From Eubacteriaceae bacterium (GTDB lineage: Bacteria > Bacillota > Clostridia > Eubacteriales > Anaerofustaceae), in assembly GCA_009782875.1 (NCBI GenBank), contig WRIE01000018.1:1-50788 (forward strand): a stretch of 50,788 nt of DNA, in the 5' to 3' direction. The notes under the pieces are model-generated. The model searched no databases, was not told where the DNA came from, and saw only the letters and a program-made list of their open reading frames with translations. Positions within the stretch are counted from its first letter, which is position 1. Each line of letters begins with the position of its first letter. Below are positions 15,950 through 23,832 of this stretch, in pieces. A program made the position numbers and the translations under genes.

Positions 15950-16120
15950 ATGGCTTATACTATTAATGACACCTGCATTGCTTGCGGCATTTGCATCGAT
16001 GAATGCCCAGTAGAAGCGATATCCGAAGGTGACCCACACTACAAGATTGATGCAGATCTTTGTATTGAATGTGGAACTTGCGCCGGTGTATGCCCAACAG
16101 ACTCGTGTAACGAAGCATAG
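15950..16120 (+). CDS. 2[4Fe-4S] ferredoxin
   Basis: 56 residues with two perfect cluster motifs, C-I-A-C-G-I-C-I-D-E-C-P and C-I-E-C-G-T-C-A-G-V-C-P (C-x2-C-x2-C-x3-C-P). This is the classic clostridial low-potential electron carrier used by hydrogenases, pyruvate:ferredoxin oxidoreductase and similar enzymes. The ATG at 15950 follows AACGGAGGAG. It is a single gene with its own terminator and points to an anaerobic lifestyle. Confidence 0.97.
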   Translation: MAYTINDTCIACGICIDECPVEAISEGDPHYKIDADLCIECGTCAGVCPTDSCNEA

Positions 16121-16151
16121 TTTGCGCAAAATATTGTATCCATAGCCTAGA

Positions 16152-16195
16152 AACCTCTAAATGCGCTGTTTAGCCATTTTGAGGTTTTTTTCATT
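16152..16195 (+). terminator. Ferredoxin terminator
   Basis: AAACCTC pairs with GAGGTTT (with further pairing of TAAATG/CATTTT inside), followed by a T-run. Confidence 0.7.
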
Positions 16196-16239
16196 GTTTG
16201 AAGCAGCATACAGTTTGTGAAGCAGGGTAGCCAATTGCT

Positions 16240-16494
16240 TCACTCCCCCCTCCTAGGAACCTCATCGTGCCCTAAAAACCAAACCTTTGCTATCACTTTC
16301 TTGACCGCCTGGTGGCAGTTGCGTTTCGGGCAGTACCCATAGAAAAAATCCTTGAATATGGGCTCTTGCGCGATTTCCAGCATTATGGCAACAGCTTCCT
16401 CTACCAGCCAGCAGGATATCCCGAGAGGCCGTTTCTTATCGCTCCCGGTTTTTCTATATATTTTCCCGGCGCGATGCGTTCGGATTTTAAGCTT
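16240..16494 (-). pseudogene. Group II intron reverse transcriptase/maturase fragment
   Basis: About 84 residues of uninterrupted minus-strand frame ending in TGA at 16240. It contains D-K-K-R-P-L-G-I, then E-P-I-F-K-D-F-F-Y-G-Y-C-P-K-R-N-C-H-Q-A, the K-R-P-L-G-I-P and Y-G-F-R-P-G-R-S-x-H-x-A blocks of LtrA-type reverse transcriptases. The N-terminal part, the catalytic Y-A-D-D region and the maturase domain are absent. A decayed intron remnant inside mobile-element debris. Confidence 0.75.
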
Positions 16495-16943
16495 ACCTTT
16501 TCTTTCTGTTTACGAGGTCGTCCAGCTTGTTTGCTATTCCATCGAAGTAGTCGCCCTTGCCCGCCCAGTCTAGACTGGGAGCTTTCTTCCCATCAATATT
16601 CTCTTGGATATTTAAAGCCACTTAACGGTTATAACGCTTGCAAGGTTCTGGGCGCGTTCGCCCTATGCCTGTTGATCTGCCCTCTTATCCACTACTCATA
16701 TGCCTGGAGTCTCAAACTGTGCTTCCAGCCAGTCAGGGAGCCAAGATCGCACAAGTTCAAATACCCCATTTCTTCCAACACTCCACATGCAGCTTCGCTT
16801 TCAGGTTTTGTCAATAAAGACATAAGATATTTACATTTGTTTTTGTGAGGCTTGTTCATGGTACCGGTCTTGAAGCAGGGAATAGGAGTTAAACAGTATC
16901 GCCTTGCCCTTATCGTTTCGTTTGGCCTCGCCGTACTCTTCAT
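16493..16943 (-). pseudogene. Unrecognised remnants of an integrative element
   Basis: Several short minus-strand coding-like pieces. One is 42 residues (16621-16493) and contains A-P-S-L-D-W-A-G-K-G-D-Y-F-D-G-I. Another (about 16859-16692) contains P-E-S-E-A-A-C-G-V-L-E-E-M-G-Y. They are in different frames and I cannot assign families. They lie between the reverse transcriptase fragment and the CHC2 primase fragment on the same strand. Confidence 0.3.
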
Positions 16944-16989
16944 ACTGTCTCAACTTTGGGTGGCTAACCTATTTGATGACTTCGCGGAG

Positions 16990-17310
16990 TTGCCCCGACA
17001 GCTCCGGGTCTTTGTTGTTCTTTTTGAAATAGATTTCCTTATCAACCACAGGCACGTCGGCGGCGTTGCCCCGGTGATAACGCCCACAGCGTCACGGAAC
17101 GCCATGTTTCAGCTTTCACAAGGAACCATGGCCGCCTACGCCCTGACTGTGCCAACACCAAGAAAGGCGGTCATCCTTCACGGCAATGCTCGGATGTTGC
17201 TCACAACGGAATGCACCGCGCCGATGGGCGAACGCGCAGCCGTTGTAATTCTCCCAAAAGGCGATAATGTCAATATTCCTTACCCGTTCAATAATCATGT
17301 TGTCAATCAT
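16990..17310 (-). pseudogene. CHC2 zinc-finger (DNA primase/relaxase-associated) protein fragment
   Basis: From an ATG at 17310 the minus strand reads an N-terminus typical of plasmid and conjugative-transposon CHC2/DUF3991 proteins. It carries a C-x2-H finger within F-R-C-E-Q-H-P-S-I-A-V-K, then W-C-W-H-S-Q-G-V-G-G-H-G-S-L. A stop follows, but a neighbouring frame continues with A-F-R-D-A-V-G-V-I-T-G-A-T-P-P-T, the next family block. So the gene is frameshifted and truncated. It follows the mobilisation-protein remnant, the usual order in conjugative elements. Confidence 0.6.
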
Positions 17311-17322
17311 CGTAAAACCCCC

Positions 17323-17585
17323 TTAAATATCAATGCCCCGGCTCTGCCTGCGCTCCGGTGCTGTCCGTTGGTGTTCCTGTCGTTCGGGTGGTTGCCGCCG
17401 TATGTCGGCTACGGTTTTAGCTAAACGGCGCAGGGCGCGTTGCAGGTCTTCGTAATACTTCATCGTGTCGGTCAAGCCCATGCCCTCGTACCTCGTCAAC
17501 TGCTGCGCGAGTTCCTTGACTTTACTGGCAAAGCCCTCAATCTGCTTTTTCAGCGTTGCGATAATGCCACGAGATTTTATGCCCT
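17323..17585 (-). pseudogene. Carboxy-terminal coiled coil of a mobilisation protein or relaxase
   Basis: About 84 residues rich in Lys, Glu, Gln and Arg, with heptad character (K-Q-I-E-G-F-A-S-K-V-K-E-L-A-Q-Q-L), ending in R-R-Q-S-R-G-I-D-I and a TAA at 17323. The upstream part is cut off by a TAG. Position directly before the CHC2 gene suggests the tail of a relaxase or MobC-like protein; the sequence alone does not prove it. Confidence 0.4.
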
Positions 17586-17596
17586 ATTTATCAAGG

Positions 17597-17875
17597 TTAG
17601 GTGCCTTTTTCCCAGTCGGCTGGTGAGATTTGCAGATTTTCCTCGGCGGTCTGGGATATGACCGTCATAGGCTCGGCGGCGGTCGTGCTTTCGGGAACCG
17701 CCGCACCCGTTGTTATGGCGGCGGCGATTGCCAGGACTACGTTGTCTTTCCATCTCCGGGATCTCCCTGTTTGACTGTATTTCTGTATGGGATATAGGGA
17801 AACCACAACCAGTTTAGCCGTGGCTTCGATTTCGTTCATGCGGATTAGCTTCAATTCTTCTTTGGAATATGCCAT
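17597..17875 (-). CDS. Hypothetical protein of mobile-element origin
   Basis: 92 residues from an ATG at 17875 with AAGGAG upstream. Residues 1-30 are amphipathic; a hydrophobic stretch lies near 48-66, and the tail is polar. No family recognised. It shares strand and neighbourhood with the mobilisation remnants. The C-terminal half may be out of the original frame. Confidence 0.35.
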   Translation of the reverse strand: MAYSKEELKLIRMNEIEATAKLVVVSLYPIQKYSQTGRSRRWKDNVVLAIAAAITTGAAVPESTTAAEPMTVISQTAEENLQISPADWEKGT

Positions 17876-17898
17876 GAAAAAATCTCCTTATCGTCAAT

Positions 17899-18137
17899 GA
17901 GCGGCGCAATGGAATGATAAACGACGCTACTATCACGATAGCAAGAAACTTTGACGAGTATAGAATTGAGGATTTGAAAATCCCCTCGCTTATCTTCCAA
18001 GTAAAAGATGATTAATGTCAAAGTATGAATACATAGAACAATCCGTACATCGTTTTCCAAACTGCATATTTATTGAATTTGAAACAAGCGGTCACTTAAT
18101 GACTGGAAACGATGAAATAATCAATGTAGCGTTATAA
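17899..18137 (+). pseudogene. Alpha/beta hydrolase, carboxy-terminal remnant
   Basis: Two overlapping frames give the end of an alpha/beta hydrolase. The first, to a TAA at 18013-18015, ends L-K-I-P-S-L-I-F-Q-V-K-D-D (the strand and catalytic Asp region). The second, from 18015 to 18137, continues with I-F-I-E-F-E-T-S-G-H-L-M (strand and catalytic His). A one-base shift separates them, and the N-terminal two thirds are missing. Confidence 0.6.
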
Positions 18138-18158
18138 CGACGAAAGCAAGGCTGCGTT

Positions 18159-19000
18159 ATGCCTAGAAAACCAACTGGCAAAGTGGTTAAGCGCCAGGCC
18201 GAAGCCCACCAGAAAAATGGGGACATCTACATATACGAGCGCGAATACCAGCATGGCCCGGTGACAAAGAAGACAAAACGCATTTCAAACAAGCTTGTGC
18301 CAAAGATCCCGAAAGGCGGCGGCGGAATGGCCGCGACCAGGCCAAAGCGGAAGCCGGGAAGCGCGCCCGCAGCAGGCCTCGCCGCCTCAAGGCAGCACAC
18401 TGGGCTGGCTGGCATATTGGGGCATGCGGGAAGAGCGTCCGGCATCGACGCAGCGCTGATCGCCTCGGCTGGCTATGGGGCAGCGCTGAAGACAATGCCC
18501 ATCGCCAGGCTCCCCGCAGCGGCAGGAGGAGACTCCCTGCCCCGCATCGAAACCTGGCAGCCCGCGATCCCCATCCCCTATGGGGAGGGGATCGCCGGGG
18601 ATATCTACTATGGGCTGCGCAAAGCCATCGGCATAGGCGAAACCTTCAGGCAAAGCCTGTCCCCTGGAGCGCTGCAAACAGCTTGGCGGCAGCCCGCCCA
18701 TAGCCTTCGGCTCCACCGCGCAGCCCACATGCCCCGAAAACCAAGTTGACGCAAGGCACGGCTGCAACAAAGCCGGCGGCGGGCTGGAGGCTGTGAAATG
18801 GCTGGCGCTCTACTCTGTCGGGAACCGCCAGCCAACCGCGTTCGCGAAACAGCCTGGCGACATCCCGGACGTGCCTTCCTTGCCAAACGCCTTGAAGCAG
18901 CTGCAGGCGCTCGGCGCCCGCAATGTGGAAGCGCCCACCGGCAACGGGCTTTGCCCGGAGGGCAACCTGGCCGGATTGCGCAGTTTAGACAAAGCCCCAA
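18159..19000 (+). pseudogene. IS1634/IS4-like transposase, amino-terminal half (frameshifted, interrupted)
   Basis: GC-rich DNA whose frame from ATG 18159 contains T-G-L-A-G-I-L-G-H-A-G-R-A-S-G-I-D, then S-L-P-R-I-E-T-W-Q and P-I-P-Y-G-E-G-I, blocks of clostridial IS1634-type transposases. A frameshift near 18690 moves the reading to the frame with W-L-A-L-Y-S-V-G-N-R-Q-P-x-A-F-A-K-Q-P-G and N-G-L-C-P-E-G-N-L-A-G-L, where it stops matching at about 19000. The protein resumes at about 20780 with G-G-F-R-L-I-T-I-V-K-T-S, exactly the next family block. So about 1.8 kb has been inserted into, or joined within, a transposase already in decay. Confidence 0.75.
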
Positions 19001-19087
19001 GCTTGTTGCCACTTACTTTGCTGTTTTGCTAGCCTGCGGCGCATGCGTAATATTGATGGCACTTGCGCTTTGACTCGCCTCCATCTT

Positions 19088-19122
19088 GCCAAGGCTGGCG
19101 CTTGGGTTGCGGCCAGCCTTGG
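19088..19122. repeat. Inverted repeat in the segment inside the split transposase
   Basis: CCAAGGCTGGC and GCCAGCCTTGG, perfect 11-base arms around a 12-base loop, about 90 bases inside the left junction. No T-run follows. Confidence 0.5.
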
Positions 19123-19275
19123 CATAGCCGAAAAAGTTTAAACCGAGAAACCTGGAACGCGGCACTAGCAATTGTGGAGCGTTACATACACGAGAAAGAA
19201 AGCATATATCTTCCCAATGATATCCTGCTGGTAAATATTCAAGCTGTCGAAGTTTATGGCTTCAAGGTCTTTTAA

Positions 19276-19664
19276 CAACTGCTTGTCGCATGCGCAGTTA
19301 TAAGCAGGGAGGCTCACATACCCTAACTATTTATCTACACCCACCACTAATTTCATATACTGTCACATAAATAATGAGCGAACTTATGGCTTTGGCAATA
19401 TCTCTGGATCACATTAAATTTCCATTAAATAGATGATTTTCCTTGAGGGATGTAACATTAGTGTAATATGATCATGGTATCAATGTAATTTGTAAATGTG
19501 TTTAAAATAAAATAACATAAGCATAGGCATAGGCTGCCCACATACCATAACTATAACAGTGCCAGTTTGAGATGCTACAAAGCTTAGCAACTGTTTTGTT
19601 GACAAAACATACGAGTTAATGGCATGCATAAATAGCATATTTTGAATTGTAAGGAGGAGATAAT
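19276..19664. other. AT-rich intergenic region upstream of a two-gene cassette
   Basis: About 390 bases with no supported gene. A short imperfect direct repeat (CACATACC-TAACTAT near 19317 and 19547) and a TTGACA at 19599 are present, but I cannot pair the latter with a good -10 box. Confidence 0.4.
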
Positions 19665-19904
19665 ATGGATAAAAACATAAATATGTCAGTTATATCTTTA
19701 TATGTATCTTTATTCTTTCTGGTAATCTCAAGATTTATTTATAATATTGAAGATCCAGCCATAGTCAAAGGTCAGGATGGGGATTTCTTTTTATGGATGT
19801 CCCGTCTTCCGTTTGCAATTATACTTGCCATTACTATTCCACTCATTGTCTCTATTGTGTACCTAAGATTATATGTTGTTCAAACAAAAGAGAGGTCATC
19901 TTGA
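19665..19904 (+). CDS. Small membrane protein with two transmembrane helices
   Basis: 79 residues: helices at about 8-27 and 47-70 joined by an acidic loop (D-P-A-I-V-K-G-Q-D-G-D). Ribosome binding site AAGGAGGAGA lies 4-8 bases before ATG 19665. It is AT-rich compared with the flanking transposase halves and sits 33 bases before a gene for a secreted protein, probably co-transcribed. No family recognised; the pairing could be of the export- or immunity-partner type, but this is speculation. Confidence 0.6.
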   Translation: MDKNINMSVISLYVSLFFLVISRFIYNIEDPAIVKGQDGDFFLWMSRLPFAIILAITIPLIVSIVYLRLYVVQTKERSS

Positions 19905-19950
19905 GATGATAAATTTCACAGAACAAAAGGAGATTTTATGAACAGAAAAT

Positions 19951-20571
19951 TTGTATGTATTAGGGTTAATAGCTTTTTCTATAGTTATTTCTTGTGCTAG
20001 CGGTGTATTCGCACAAGATAACCTAATTATTGATAATTTAGATAATTTAGAGGGGTATATCTTTACTGTCGAGGAGTACGATTACGAAACTGTGGAGGAC
20101 GAAGAACAAACTCCTGATGGTTCTTCAAGTTCATGGTATTATGTCTATGAAAGGCAGTATGCTTATGGCACTGCATTCTATCAAAATTGGAAATCTGGAA
20201 CTAGTTGCCAAGCAAGTCCTTATCCCTCTTCTTTGCATTTGAATTATCAACATGACAAATCATTTAATATTGGTTTTAGCTATACATACTCGGGCAGTAT
20301 TTTCAATATTGGTAAAGTCAAGCCGGAACTTGGCGTTGATATTGGAAAAACTATAAATCAATCGTTTGGGAACGGTTATAGTGTTGATGTTCCAGCCAAA
20401 CATAGATGCTCGATATTTTATCGGGCAAAATATTGGAATGTGACTGTCACTGAAAAAAAATATTTAGAGCAATATCTACCGGGCATTGGTTTGAAAAAAC
20501 AGCTTGTAGAAACTAAAACTATGAAAGTAGCTAAATTTGCCGGTTGGGATTACAAACACGAATCACGATAA
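19951..20571 (+). CDS. Secreted protein with a signal peptide; start region frameshifted
   Basis: The 206-residue frame begins (TTG 19951) inside a signal peptide, with a hydrophobic core and a cleavage-like V-F-A-Q. The good ribosome binding site AAAGGAG belongs to an ATG at 19938 that is one frame off. Deleting one base in AAAATTT (19946-19952) would give M-N-R-K-L-Y-V-L-G-L-I-A-F, a perfect signal peptide, so the gene is probably a fresh frameshift or uses slippage. The mature part is rich in Tyr, Ser and Asn with alternating beta-strand patterns (S-F-N-I-G-F-S-Y-T-Y-S-G-S-I-F). Family unknown. A terminator follows. Confidence 0.55.
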   Translation: MYVLGLIAFSIVISCASGVFAQDNLIIDNLDNLEGYIFTVEEYDYETVEDEEQTPDGSSSSWYYVYERQYAYGTAFYQNWKSGTSCQASPYPSSLHLNYQHDKSFNIGFSYTYSGSIFNIGKVKPELGVDIGKTINQSFGNGYSVDVPAKHRCSIFYRAKYWNVTVTEKKYLEQYLPGIGLKKQLVETKTMKVAKFAGWDYKHESR

Positions 20572-20620
20572 TTCTAGCCCATGCTGGCTGGCACCGGCAC
20601 AAACCAAATATAAAAACGGA

Positions 20621-20649
20621 CAAGCACGCCAGTTTGGCGTGCTTGTTTT
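20621..20649 (+). terminator. Terminator of the two-gene cassette
   Basis: CAAGCACGCC (20621-20630), 5-base loop, GGCGTGCTTG (20636-20645), then TTTTG. Confidence 0.75.
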
Positions 20650-20779
20650 GGCACAATCAGATTATCGGCAGTGAGATAATGCCATCGAATATCGAAGAAA
20701 AAAACTTGTAGCTTTTTGCGCCCATTATTCTGTACACCATAAAAACACACAAATGACTGCCGCATGCCTCTCGGTTTTT

Positions 20780-21705
20780 ACTTACAGGAATTCCCCTTGG
20801 CGGCTTCCGTTTAATCACGATTGTAAAAACAAGCATTGTGCCGGCAAGGCTAGGGCTGGACCTGCACATGGGCGGGATGGCGCGCATAGGGAACAGGCGC
20901 CCCGATTTGGGCGGCGTGTATTGCCGCACTGTGGCTGTGAAACGCGCTTTCAGCAAAGAGCGCAAGTGCGCCAGCAAAAAAAGGGCTTGGAAAGGGAAGC
21001 GTTGAATCCTTTGAAAGGCGGCTGCGCCTGCATATCTATTTCAGCCCGGTGAACAAGGAGGCTGGGGGCGCCAGCTTCCAAACTGAGGCCAGCGAGCTTA
21101 AAAAAGCGCTGGAGGAGGGGGCTGCCATGGGCACAATGGCCGGGGCCGCCCAGAAAAAAGCCGCGAAATGCCTCATTATAAAGAAAAGGAGAAGCGGGAG
21201 GGTTGTTTCAATTGCATACAACAAGGATGCATGCCGGGCAGCTTGCAAATGCCATTGCCACTTCGCGCTAGCCGCGAAGTGGGAAAAAGGCCGGTTCGAC
21301 GCGCTTAAAAAGCGCCGAAAGCGCGAAAAGGCGGAGGAGCATTTCAAAATGGGCAACCAGGCCGCAGGCGTGCCAAAGCCTAGGGTTTGGCATGCAGACC
21401 GCTTGATGGGAAGGATGGTTTTGCATTTCGTGGCGCTTGGCTATGAGGATTGCCTCCGCTTCGAGATAGGGCAAATGGCGGATGGGCTGGGGAAAGGGTC
21501 AGGGGACGCGAAACATGACAAAAAAGAAAACTTGGCGCTGGAGGCAAGCCTCGAGAAATGGCTCTCCGGAACATCATTTTCAAATGTGCTTCGCTGGTTC
21601 GACGCTTATGGGACAACAGCTGTGTCTACAGCAGTGGCAAGCCGGGGATGGAATTCAGAAACCACAAACAGGGGCCGGTTATTTTTAGAGAAGCTGGGGA
21701 TGTAG
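20780..21705 (+). pseudogene. IS1634/IS4-like transposase, carboxy-terminal half (frameshifted)
   Basis: Starts at G-G-F-R-L-I-T-I-V-K-T-S in one frame, runs through V-K-R-A-F-S-K-E-R-K-C-A-S-K-K to a stop near 20990, and resumes in another frame with E-S-F-E-R-R-L-R-L-H-I-Y-F-S-P-V. The frame continuing to 21705 has E-L-K-K-A-L-E-E-G, then A-D-R-L-M-G-R-M near the end, the DDE-region C-terminal blocks of IS1634-like enzymes. It is the continuation of the fragment at 18159-19000. The element is dead. Confidence 0.75.
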
Positions 21706-22258
21706 TCACCCTTATTATTACGCTCCACCATTATCCGGCTTTTAGGTAGTTAAGCGAAAATAGGTAACAGCGAAACGGATACCTTGCAGGTATCCGTTTC
21801 GCTGTCATTGTTTACCGCCATCGGCAAGGCGAAGGTTTTGTTCTTCATGCGCTATTCCTTCCCACCCCGCCATTTTCCGCTTTAGTTCACCACATTCCAG
21901 CGGGTATTGCCATAATTATGTTTCATGGTCGTGAAGTGCAAAACTAAGCATAAACAATACTATACCGTTCAATATCCTGAATAAGAAGATATTTGCACAG
22001 TTCGGTACACACTTTCTCTGTTGCGGCTTGCCGTTTTAGTTACATGTTCCAGTTTATTTTTTCTTGGAGATTCCCTAATCTTGTGGCAAGACGGCTGCCA
22101 ATCTGCTTTTTTTGCAACAAGCCACATAATAAAGGCGCCAGCTTTGATAGCGCATACCCCGTATTTAGGTTGCCTATCTATTCTATTGATGGCTTTCGGG
22201 ACAATATCGCAAAACAGGTTTGCAGCCTTTTTCGCCTCCAATATGCCATTTTGTCTTT
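21706..22258. other. Gene-free stretch downstream of the transposase remnant
   Basis: Holds the strong hairpin at 21767-21805, and a short minus-strand coding-like trace near 21810-21910 (L-E-C-G-E-L-K-R-K-M-A-G-W-E-G-I) that I cannot assign. No intact gene. Confidence 0.4.
21767..21805. repeat. Perfect 17-bp hairpin
   Basis: ACAGCGAAACGGATACC (21767-21783) and GGTATCCGTTTCGCTGT (21789-21805) with a 5-base loop. There is no T-run on either side, so it is not a standard terminator. It is 62 bases beyond the transposase stop and could be part of the right end of that element. Confidence 0.6.
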
Positions 22259-22906
22259 TTACGGCAGTTTCTCGCACTGCTCCTCCAAAGGGCAGTTGCC
22301 ACATTTAGGTTTTTTTCGGCAATGGTCTTTCCCGTTCTCCACAATGAGCGCATGGAAGTTATTATAAATAGAGGCATTTTGGGGGAGGTTATCTTCAAAG
22401 TGCGACTTGGCTGCGGTGTAGCCTTTGCCCGCATTGATTGGGTAGCGTGCGCACAGGCGGAGGGTATAGGCATCGACTACAAATGTGGTAAAACCGAAAG
22501 CATATAGCAATATTGAATCGGCAGTCTCATACCCTACCCCTTTTGTGGCGAGGAGCTCTTTGCGCAATTTTTCCAAAGGCTGCCTTTTTACTGTTTCCAC
22601 ATCGTAATTGTATTGTGAATACCAAACAGTAACTGCCTTTAGGTATGTTGCCTTCTGGTTAAAAAAACCTGCAGGCCGGATTAGCTCTGCCAACTCGGAA
22701 ATGCCAGTATTTGAGACAAACCTTGGAATGATATTTCCCCCAAGGTTTGCAATCGCCTTTTGGACATTGGCCCAGGCAGTGTTTTGTGTCAACACTGCGC
22801 CGACAATAACCTCATACGGCGTTTTTGCCGGCCACCACCCCAAGTCTCCATAATGGGTGTTAAGCGTGTTGTATATGCTGGTTAATTTGATGCTCTTCTC
22901 ATCCAT
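22259..22906 (-). CDS. HhH-GPD DNA glycosylase, MagIII/endonuclease III-like (COG2231 type)
   Basis: 215 residues. A helix-hairpin-helix K-G-V-G-Y-E-T-A-D (about 122-130) is followed by the conserved catalytic Asp in V-V-D-A-Y (D145). The Lys of endonuclease III (G-R-K-T-A-N) is Glu here, as in 3-methyladenine glycosylases of the MagIII group, so it is probably a monofunctional glycosylase rather than an AP lyase. Four Cys at 196, 202, 205 and 211 bind a 4Fe-4S cluster; the first spacing is C-x5-C instead of C-x6-C. Start ATG 22906 follows AAGGAGA. Expected role: excision of alkylated bases. Confidence 0.85.
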   Translation of the reverse strand: MDEKSIKLTSIYNTLNTHYGDLGWWPAKTPYEVIVGAVLTQNTAWANVQKAIANLGGNIIPRFVSNTGISELAELIRPAGFFNQKATYLKAVTVWYSQYNYDVETVKRQPLEKLRKELLATKGVGYETADSILLYAFGFTTFVVDAYTLRLCARYPINAGKGYTAAKSHFEDNLPQNASIYNNFHALIVENGKDHCRKKPKCGNCPLEEQCEKLP

Positions 22907-23102
22907 TGCCTCTGTCTCCTTATTGCATTGTATATTACACTCCGTTTGTTATTGCCAGCATACAGTGGACGTCTCAATGCCCTGTTGCCGCTCGCCATCT
23001 GTCAGAAAACAAGATGCCACGGACCGGCTCTCCTGCGCCTTTCAATGGCGATAGCATGTGGCAGATACTATAGCCATCGAATGGAGCGGCTTAAAAGATT
23101 AA

Positions 23103-23161
23103 AGATATAGAAAGCAGAGCTTTCCACGCCGATGCAATGGCAAGCTCTGCTTTCTATATCT
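23103..23161. repeat. Perfect 20-bp inverted repeat between the VWA and glycosylase genes
   Basis: AGATATAGAAAGCAGAGCTT (23103-23122) is exactly complementary to 23142-23161, with a 19-base loop. It follows the minus-strand VWA gene by about 20 bases. No T-run; it may act as an mRNA-stabilising hairpin or be a miniature element. Confidence 0.6.
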
Positions 23162-23178
23162 ATGTATCCAGGCCACGC

Positions 23179-23832
23179 CTACTTGCGGTTTTGGAAGTCT
23201 TCCTCTATCTCTGCGTTCCAATCAGACGCCAATGGAGCATTTGCTGGGGCTTCTCGGAATTCTGCGGTTGCCTTGGCGAGCGAAGCGTATACGACTTGCG
23301 ACCCAGTGCTGTCAGCATTGTAATTCTGCGCTCTGTCAGCAGCAATGCCAAATCTGCCTGCCGTCTTTATGGCATCGATGTTGGCTCCAAGGAATAAAAA
23401 CTCCCATCCATGCTTCTCTCTATGTTCTTCGACCATAGCTTTAATTTTATCGGGGCTGTATTCCTTGCTGGAATTCTCTTCGCCGTCAGTTATTATCACA
23501 AACAAGACTTTTGAGGCTTTATGCCCATCAGCAGTAATTTGCTGGATCTTGCTGATCTTGTTTATGGTCATGCCAATAGCGTCCAGGAGCGCTGTCGAGC
23601 CCCCAACATAATACTCTTTTCCGCTAATCAATTTAACTGCCGCTATATCTATGCGGTCATGAAGCAATTCGTATTTGTCGTCAAACAACACAGTAGTGAT
23701 GCGGCATTCCCCATCCACTTCTTTTTGTTTTGTCAACACTGAGTTGTATCCGCCGATAGTGTCTTTCTCAAGCCCTGCCATTGACCCTGATTTGTCAAGT
23801 ATAAATACTAGTTCCGTTGAATTATTCTCCAT
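23179..23832 (-). CDS. VWA (von Willebrand factor A) domain protein
   Basis: 217 residues. The metal-ion-dependent adhesion site is complete: D-K-S-G-S-M (13-18), T in G-G-S-T-A-L-L-D-A, and D in I-I-T-D-G-E-E-N-S-S. No signal peptide or membrane segment, so it is cytoplasmic. Proteins of this type (tellurium-resistance or VWA-chaperone-like) bind partners through Mg2+. ATG 23832 follows GGAGGAAAAC. No partner AAA+ gene is adjacent. Confidence 0.88.
   Translation of the reverse strand: MENNSTELVFILDKSGSMAGLEKDTIGGYNSVLTKQKEVDGECRITTVLFDDKYELLHDRIDIAAVKLISGKEYYVGGSTALLDAIGMTINKISKIQQITADGHKASKVLFVIITDGEENSSKEYSPDKIKAMVEEHREKHGWEFLFLGANIDAIKTAGRFGIAADRAQNYNADSTGSQVVYASLAKATAEFREAPANAPLASDWNAEIEEDFQNRK

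Noticed and set aside
16312-16848. 178-residue plus-strand open frame
   Set aside because: The coding signal is on the minus strand (reverse transcriptase and mobile-element remnants); the plus frame is its shadow.
20657-20977. 106-residue minus-strand open frame
   Set aside because: It is antisense to the transposase C-terminal half, which has clear family motifs.
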